DNA of 32,931 nt from NS-11 sp036505795 (GTDB lineage Bacteria > Nitrospirota > Nitrospiria > Nitrospirales > NS-4). The stretch is taken from the NCBI GenBank assembly GCA_036505795.1, contig DASXSU010000052.1:1-32931 (forward strand), read 5' to 3'. The notes beneath the pieces were generated by a model. The model did not search any database. It saw only the letters and a list, made by a program, of their open reading frames with translations, and had not been told where the DNA came from. Within the stretch, counting starts at the first letter, position 1; each line of letters opens with the position of its first letter. Of the stretch, positions 28,685 to 32,931 are shown piece by piece. A program made the translations under genes and the position numbers.

Positions 28685-30364
28685 CGAGAGCGCGGGACGG
28701 CGAACCTGTAGGTAGGATGCCATCTCATCCGCCGGCAGGGTATTGATGATGTCACTGGCGCTCAACCCACCCTTGCGAGCCACGTTCACTCCCAATGGCA
28801 CTGTGGCGAGCGCCTCAGTACTGTGGGCGTCCGGATTAATGCTGAACTTCACCCCCTTCTCCTTTGCATAACGGCACCATCGCCAGTCGAGTTCCAGCCG
28901 GTGCGGGCTGGCATTGATCTCGATAAGCTTACCGTTGGCTGCCGCGGCATCGATGACTCGCGTCATGTCAGCCCGATATCCATCACGAGACAGCAATAAG
29001 CGGCCGGTGGCATGACCCAGCATCGTGACATAGGGATTCGATAAGGCGCGGCAGATTCTGTTGGTCTGCTCTTCTTCGGACAGATTGAAACGACTATGGA
29101 CGGAGGCGATGACGAAGTCGAAGGTCGCGAGCATGTCGTCGGGATAGTCCATGGTGCCGTCGGGCAGGATGTCCGCTTCAATGCCCTTAAAGATTCGAAT
29201 ACCGGACAACTTCTCTTGCACCGCTGCCATCTCGGCGCGCTGCGCCATGATACGGTCTTCTTTGAGGCCCCGGGCGTAGAACGCAGACTGGCTGTGGTCA
29301 GAGATTCCGATGTACCGGTAGCCAAGATCACGCGCCGCCGCCGCCATTTCCTCGACAGTCGCTGAGCCGTCGCTATACAGCGTGTGGTTGTGAAAGATGC
29401 CTTGCACCTGTGAAGCTTCAATGAGCTGCGAGAAGTGTCCCATAGCCGCCATCTCGATTTCCCCATGACCTTCGCGCAGCTCCGGATGAAGGTAAGGCAA
29501 CCCCGCGGCTGCATATAGCGCCTCTTCTGTTTTATACAGCCCGGGCAAGGCGATTCGCTGTCGCACCGCCTCCACATGCGAAGAATGGCCGGTGGCCTCG
29601 AATAGGGCCGAGCCATAGCCCGGAAGTCCCGCGACTCGGATTTCCAGCGGCAGGCCCTGCGGTGAGCGGGCAGTGATAAGGCCGGGTGCGTTTTCTCTCA
29701 TGTCAGCCATGCCAGGGATTGCGGCGAGGAGCGGGCTGAGCGATGCCGGCGAAGAGCTTGCGATCACGAGAGAGAGGTCTTGCACTACTTCGGTTTTGCG
29801 TCTGAGATCTCCAGCGAGGTCCGCCTGCTCCACACCGCGCAGAGCCCGAACGGTGGCAAGCAAACGCTCCGCTTCGCCGATGACGGTGCCATACAGATGA
29901 AAGCCTTTGTGCCGTTGGAACTGCCGAATGCCCGCGACGATTCTTTCCTGAGCCTTCGGCCCGAAGCCCGGCAGCTGCGCCAGCCGATTTTCGATGCAGG
30001 CATATTGCAGCTCACCCAGGGAACCGACACCAAGCCGTTCGTGAATGACTTTGAGCTTCTTCGCGCCCAGCCCTGGGACATCGGCGAGCTCCAGCAAACC
30101 TCTCGGAAAAAGCGCCAGCAATTCCTCATGCAGAAGACAGCGGCCGGTCGTGACGAGTTCGAGGATGGTCGCGGTGAGAGTCGGACCGATGCCCTTCACA
30201 TCGCGTAACAGTCCTTGGGCCGCCAGGGCGGCGGGCTCCTCAGCAAGACTGATCAATTCGGCGGCGGCGTTGCTATAGGCTTTGGCCTTATAGGGGTTCT
30301 CCCCCTTAAGCTCGAGGAAAAACGCTATTTCCTCGAGGACGCGCGCAATATCGTACTTCGTCAT
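28679..30364 (-). CDS. polX: PolX-family DNA polymerase/PHP exonuclease, polymerase site degraded
   Basis: PolX proteins combine a family X DNA polymerase with a C-terminal PHP 3'-5' exonuclease for base excision repair. The 561-residue protein has the N-terminal helical domain with three HhH turns (VKGIGP near 57-61, VPGLG near 96-100, LPGFG near 131-135), a palm domain, and a PHP domain from about residue 320. PHP metal ligands are intact: HNHTLYSDG (His325, His327), ISDHS, GIEADILPDG, ASVHSRF, GHATGR and NPDAHST. The polymerase site is altered: the usual DxD is D196-L-S198 in GDLRRKTEVVQDLS, and the third Asp is Glu241 in LEIRV. I set the start at the ATG at 30364, preceded by GAGG; an in-frame ATG exists at 30400. 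Confidence 0.93.
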   Translation of the reverse strand: MTKYDIARVLEEIAFFLELKGENPYKAKAYSNAAAELISLAEEPAALAAQGLLRDVKGIGPTLTATILELVTTGRCLLHEELLALFPRGLLELADVPGLGAKKLKVIHERLGVGSLGELQYACIENRLAQLPGFGPKAQERIVAGIRQFQRHKGFHLYGTVIGEAERLLATVRALRGVEQADLAGDLRRKTEVVQDLSLVIASSSPASLSPLLAAIPGMADMRENAPGLITARSPQGLPLEIRVAGLPGYGSALFEATGHSSHVEAVRQRIALPGLYKTEEALYAAAGLPYLHPELREGHGEIEMAAMGHFSQLIEASQVQGIFHNHTLYSDGSATVEEMAAAARDLGYRYIGISDHSQSAFYARGLKEDRIMAQRAEMAAVQEKLSGIRIFKGIEADILPDGTMDYPDDMLATFDFVIASVHSRFNLSEEEQTNRICRALSNPYVTMLGHATGRLLLSRDGYRADMTRVIDAAAANGKLIEINASPHRLELDWRWCRYAKEKGVKFSINPDAHSTEALATVPLGVNVARKGGLSASDIINTLPADEMASYLQVRRPALSL

Positions 30365-30434
30365 GAGAGCCTCATTCCCATTAGAAATGGAGTTTACCAT
30401 ACTCGGTCAGTGGTGAAAGCACGACGCTCTTCCG

Positions 30435-30464
30435 TTGCGGCCCCTTTTACAAACCTGCTACGAT
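30435..30464 (+). promoter_or_regulatory. Candidate promoter of the Cys-rich secreted protein (leaderless)
   Basis: TTGCGG (30435-30440), an 18-bp spacer and TACGAT (30459-30464) end six bases before the ATG at 30471. The bases before the ATG are TCCTCC, the opposite of a ribosome site, so a leaderless mRNA is likely if this promoter is used. Confidence 0.35.
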
Positions 30465-30470
30465 TCCTCC

Positions 30471-30842
30471 ATGGTCGGCCTGTTCATGGTTTTGTTCGTC
30501 CTGCTCGGAACGCTACATTCCATGCCTGACCGCGCGAATGCGCAAAGTCTCGGGCGTGACACGCAGACCTCAAGTTCCTGTCAAATCGGTGCGATCAAGA
30601 AGGGGGCCACCGGCACGCAGTGCGATGTACCGATCCCGCCGACTTGCACGGTCGCGACAAATATCGCCACAAAGACCCACTGGAGCGACATCCAAAAGTC
30701 CGGTGGCATCTCTTGCCGCTTCGATCCCAAAAAGACCGATTGGAAGACCCGCATCGCCGGCTCTTGCGGAAAATGCGAGGCTAGGCAGTGTACGGCGAAG
30801 TTCACAGTGTATTTCGACTGCCCGCAACCCGTCCAAAAGTGA
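30471..30842 (+). CDS. Small secreted Cys-rich protein of unknown function
   Basis: I do not recognise this 123-residue protein. It has a signal peptide of about 25 residues (MVGLFMVLFVLLGTLHSMPD then RANAQ). The mature part carries eight cysteines, in SSCQ, QCDV, PTCT, SCRF, SCGKC, QCTAK and DCPQ, suggesting disulfides or metal binding. Length and composition do not match a known small family that I can name. The start was chosen for the signal peptide; a longer frame begins 36 bases earlier. The stop lies four bases before queG, so the two are probably in one unit. Confidence 0.65.
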   Translation: MVGLFMVLFVLLGTLHSMPDRANAQSLGRDTQTSSSCQIGAIKKGATGTQCDVPIPPTCTVATNIATKTHWSDIQKSGGISCRFDPKKTDWKTRIAGSCGKCEARQCTAKFTVYFDCPQPVQK

Positions 30843-30846
30843 CGCC

Positions 30847-31779
30847 ATGACGCTGACCGAACGCATCAAGGGCGAAGCGCACCGACTCGGCTTTCAGGCC
30901 GTTGGTGTGAGTCGCCCCGCACCAGCTCCTCCGGAGGCAGGCCGTCTAAAGCAATGGTTGGCTAGCGGGTATCAGGGCGAGATGACCTGGATGGCCCGCA
31001 CTGCCGGCAAGCGAAGCAATCCGGCTCTGGTGCTCCCCGGCATCCGGTCCATTGTTTCCGTCGGGATGAATTACTATACCGAGGACAAAGCCAACGATGG
31101 TCCCGGGCATGGCCGCATTGCGCGGTATGCCCGCGGCAAGGACTACCATCGTGTGCTGGCCGAGCGCTTGGAATTGCTCGCAGGCTTCATCGATCGGGAG
31201 GTGCTCGACTCAAGGAGTCGAGCGTATGTGGATACCGGCCCCATCATGGAAAAATCCTGGGCCCAGCGAGCAGGTCTAGGCTGGATCGGCAAACATTCAA
31301 ATCTGGTCTCGGGGCAGTACGGATCATGGCTCCTATTGGGCGAGGTCCTGACCACCGCCGCGCTTGAACCGGATGTGCCGGCACACGATCTCTGCGGAAG
31401 CTGCACGCTGTGCATCCGGGCATGTCCGACAGGAGCCATCTCTGAACCATATGTCGTGGACGCCCGTCGCTGCCTGTCATATCTGACGATTGAGCAGAAA
31501 GGGCGGATTCCGGAAGACTTACAAGCCGCAGCAGGAAATCGCATCTTCGGTTGCGATGACTGCCTCGAGGCCTGTCCTTACAATCGCCACGCGACCGCGA
31601 CCGCCGAACCGGGATTTCGGGGCAGCGCGCAGACCCTCAATCCCAACCTCCAAGCCCTCGCGCGACAGACCGCCCAGGAGTTTCAAGCGGCCTTTCGGAT
31701 GAGCGCGGTGCGGCGCGCCACTCACGAGGGATTCCAACGCAGCGTGGCTGTCGCGATCGACAACGACCGGCCGGTCTGA
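30847..31779 (+). CDS. queG: Epoxyqueuosine reductase QueG
   Basis: QueG removes the epoxide oxygen of epoxyqueuosine in tRNA, the last step of queuosine synthesis, using cobalamin and iron-sulfur clusters. The 310-residue protein has AYVDTGPIMEKSWAQRAGLG (catalytic Asp at about residue 129) and GWIGKH. Two [4Fe-4S] motifs are CGSCTLCIRACP (Cys183, 186, 189, 193) and Cys209 with GCDDCLEACP (236, 239, 243). It lacks the extra C-terminal HEAT-like part of longer homologues. The ATG follows the secreted-protein stop by four bases, and no ribosome site is seen, so translation is probably coupled. Confidence 0.95.
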   Translation: MTLTERIKGEAHRLGFQAVGVSRPAPAPPEAGRLKQWLASGYQGEMTWMARTAGKRSNPALVLPGIRSIVSVGMNYYTEDKANDGPGHGRIARYARGKDYHRVLAERLELLAGFIDREVLDSRSRAYVDTGPIMEKSWAQRAGLGWIGKHSNLVSGQYGSWLLLGEVLTTAALEPDVPAHDLCGSCTLCIRACPTGAISEPYVVDARRCLSYLTIEQKGRIPEDLQAAAGNRIFGCDDCLEACPYNRHATATAEPGFRGSAQTLNPNLQALARQTAQEFQAAFRMSAVRRATHEGFQRSVAVAIDNDRPV

Positions 31780-31825
31780 CGAACGACACCGCTTTCCGGT
31801 ATGCTCCTCCGGAGAGGGAGTTACG

Positions 31826-32848
31826 ATGACGCCTTCCTTTTCCACCTATCTCGTCAACCCGCCTTTCGGCGATCCCGGACTGTATGTTGAGATCCGTTGG
31901 GCGCGTCGGGCCCTCTTGTTCGATCTCGGGGAAAACTCCGCGCTCAGTCCGGCGCGGCTGTTGCGCGCCGGCGAAGTGTTCATCTCTCATACCCATATGG
32001 ATCACTTCATCGGCTTTGACCGCCTTCTACGCATAATGCTGGGTCGCGGTAAGGCACTCCACCTCTACGGCCCGCCGGGCTTAATCGACAATGTGGCCGG
32101 GAAACTGCGCGGCTATACCTGGAACCTCGTCGACAACTATCTTCTTACGATCGACGTCCGGGAGTTTCACGCCCGGCAAGTGCGCCGTGTAAGCTTCCTC
32201 GCCCGCGAGGGGTTTCAGCCGATCGAAGGCAGTCCTGAGATCCTGGCCGACCTCCGGCCATTCCCGGTTCTAACGGATCCGATGTTTACGGTCCTCGCCA
32301 CGCCGTTGAATCACCGCATCGCCTCATTCGCCTACGCGCTCCAGGAAAAGTTTCACATCAATATCAATAAGGAACGTTTGCACGCCGCCGGTTTGCCGGT
32401 CGGGTCATGGCTCAAGGAGGTCAAGCAACACCTCTGGGACGGCCGGCCGGACGACTACCGATTTTGCGGCACACTGTACTTTGAGCACCGCAAGGAGGAG
32501 CGGGAATTTGTCTTGGGGGAACTGCGGGAGCAGTTTGTCACCATCACACGAGGCCAAAAGATCGCGTATGTCGTGGATGCCCGCTTCGACGATGACAACG
32601 CATCCAGGATTGTGCAGTTGGCTGAAGGCGCGGACGTCCTCTACTGCGAGGCGCCGTTTCTGGATCGGGATGCCGACAAAGCCCACGAGCGATATCATCT
32701 GACGGCGCGACAGGCCGGATTTCTCGCGCGGAGCGCCCATGTGCGCGACCTGGTCGTTTTTCACTTTTCTCCTCGGTATACAGGAGAGGAAGATCTGCTC
32801 TATCGCGAGGCGAAAGAGGAATTCGCGTGCCCTGCGGGTCCCCAATGA
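31826..32848 (+). CDS. Metallo-beta-lactamase-fold hydrolase, RNase Z-like
   Basis: The 340-residue protein has the zinc motif HTHMDH (His55, His57, Asp59, His60) near the N-terminus, ATPLNHRI in the middle, CEAPF before the end, and HFSPRYTGEEDLLYREAKEE near the C-terminus, as in the RNase Z/MBL group. A full ribosome site (GGAGAGGGAG) lies before the ATG. It overlaps the epimerase gene by four bases (ATGA). True tRNA 3'-endonuclease activity is not proven; related hydrolases of unknown substrate are an alternative. Confidence 0.8.
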   Translation: MTPSFSTYLVNPPFGDPGLYVEIRWARRALLFDLGENSALSPARLLRAGEVFISHTHMDHFIGFDRLLRIMLGRGKALHLYGPPGLIDNVAGKLRGYTWNLVDNYLLTIDVREFHARQVRRVSFLAREGFQPIEGSPEILADLRPFPVLTDPMFTVLATPLNHRIASFAYALQEKFHININKERLHAAGLPVGSWLKEVKQHLWDGRPDDYRFCGTLYFEHRKEEREFVLGELREQFVTITRGQKIAYVVDARFDDDNASRIVQLAEGADVLYCEAPFLDRDADKAHERYHLTARQAGFLARSAHVRDLVVFHFSPRYTGEEDLLYREAKEEFACPAGPQ

Positions 32849-32931
32849 AGACGCTCGTGATCGGAGCCGCGGGCTTTCTAGGATCGAATCTGGTGCGGGC
32901 TCTTCTTGCGCGCGGGGATGAAGTTCGGACC
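32845..32931 (+). CDS. NAD-dependent epimerase/dehydratase, N-terminus only
   Basis: Only 29 codons lie in the window. They start MKTLVIGAAGFLGSNLVRAL, a Rossmann NAD(P) motif (GxxGFLGSNL) typical of short-chain epimerase/dehydratases. The start overlaps the MBL gene stop as ATGA, so they are coupled. Hopanoid-associated HpnA and other sugar epimerases share this start; I cannot choose among them. Confidence 0.8.
   Translation, partial: MKTLVIGAAGFLGSNLVRALLARGDEVRT

Noticed and set aside
30538..30846. Upstream extension of queG (103 codons)
   Set aside because: It overlaps the secreted Cys-rich gene in another frame; QueG homology begins at the ATG at 30847.

Overview
The window is about 33 kb of gene-dense, moderately GC-rich bacterial chromosome. 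It is most consistent with a Nitrospira-like member of the Nitrospirota. That is an inference from gene content: a five-subunit 2-oxoacid:ferredoxin oxidoreductase with a CdhB-like extra subunit (the type used for the reductive TCA cycle in Nitrospira and Hydrogenobacter), LL-diaminopimelate aminotransferase for lysine synthesis, a PEP-CTERM surface protein behind a sigma-54-type promoter, and an AmmeMemoRadiSam enzyme. No phage, transposase, CRISPR array or rRNA operon was seen. One tRNA (Asn, GTT) is present.

Layout. Positions 1-2700: a minus-strand operon of a TetR regulator, a TolC-like outer membrane channel and a membrane fusion protein cut by the window edge. 2700-6650: a coiled-coil/HhH lipoprotein, uppP (plus strand), then a lemA-TPM-TPM operon. 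6850-8700: a secreted Gln/Ser-rich repeat protein and a small membrane protein. 8700-10780: two Tat translocase subunits followed by selO. 10838-15460: tRNA-Asn, a small acidic protein and the porEABGD operon, with a clear promoter and a long structured leader. 15616-19346: a biosynthetic operon dapL-folK-panC-hemW. 19446-22586: a secreted esterase-like protein, a divergent SAM-hydrolase-like protein and the PEP-CTERM protein. 22900-25713: amrS, a secreted beta-helix protein and an unknown protein. 25821-28684: coaE, trxB, thiI. 28679-30364: a PolX-family protein with a damaged polymerase site. 30471-32931: a Cys-rich secreted protein, queG, an MBL-fold hydrolase and the start of a sugar epimerase/dehydratase gene.

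How the genes work together. Most products belong to core metabolism and cell envelope. Pyruvate or 2-oxoglutarate made through the por complex would feed pantothenate (panC), CoA (coaE), folate (folK), lysine/murein (dapL) and heme (hemW). uppP, tat, lemA-TPM, the efflux operon and several secreted proteins serve the envelope. thiI, queG and tRNA-Asn concern tRNA and its modification.

The observations I consider most worth a second look are: PolX with two of three polymerase aspartates replaced while the PHP nuclease is intact; the por leader with a terminator-like inverted repeat; the -24/-12 promoter of the PEP-CTERM gene; the CdhB-like por subunit and the unusual cysteine spacing in its ferredoxin subunit; and several genes whose -10 box lies so close to the start codon that their mRNAs should be leaderless. 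I did not find a system I could confidently call wholly new. All promoter calls come from reading the sequence by eye.
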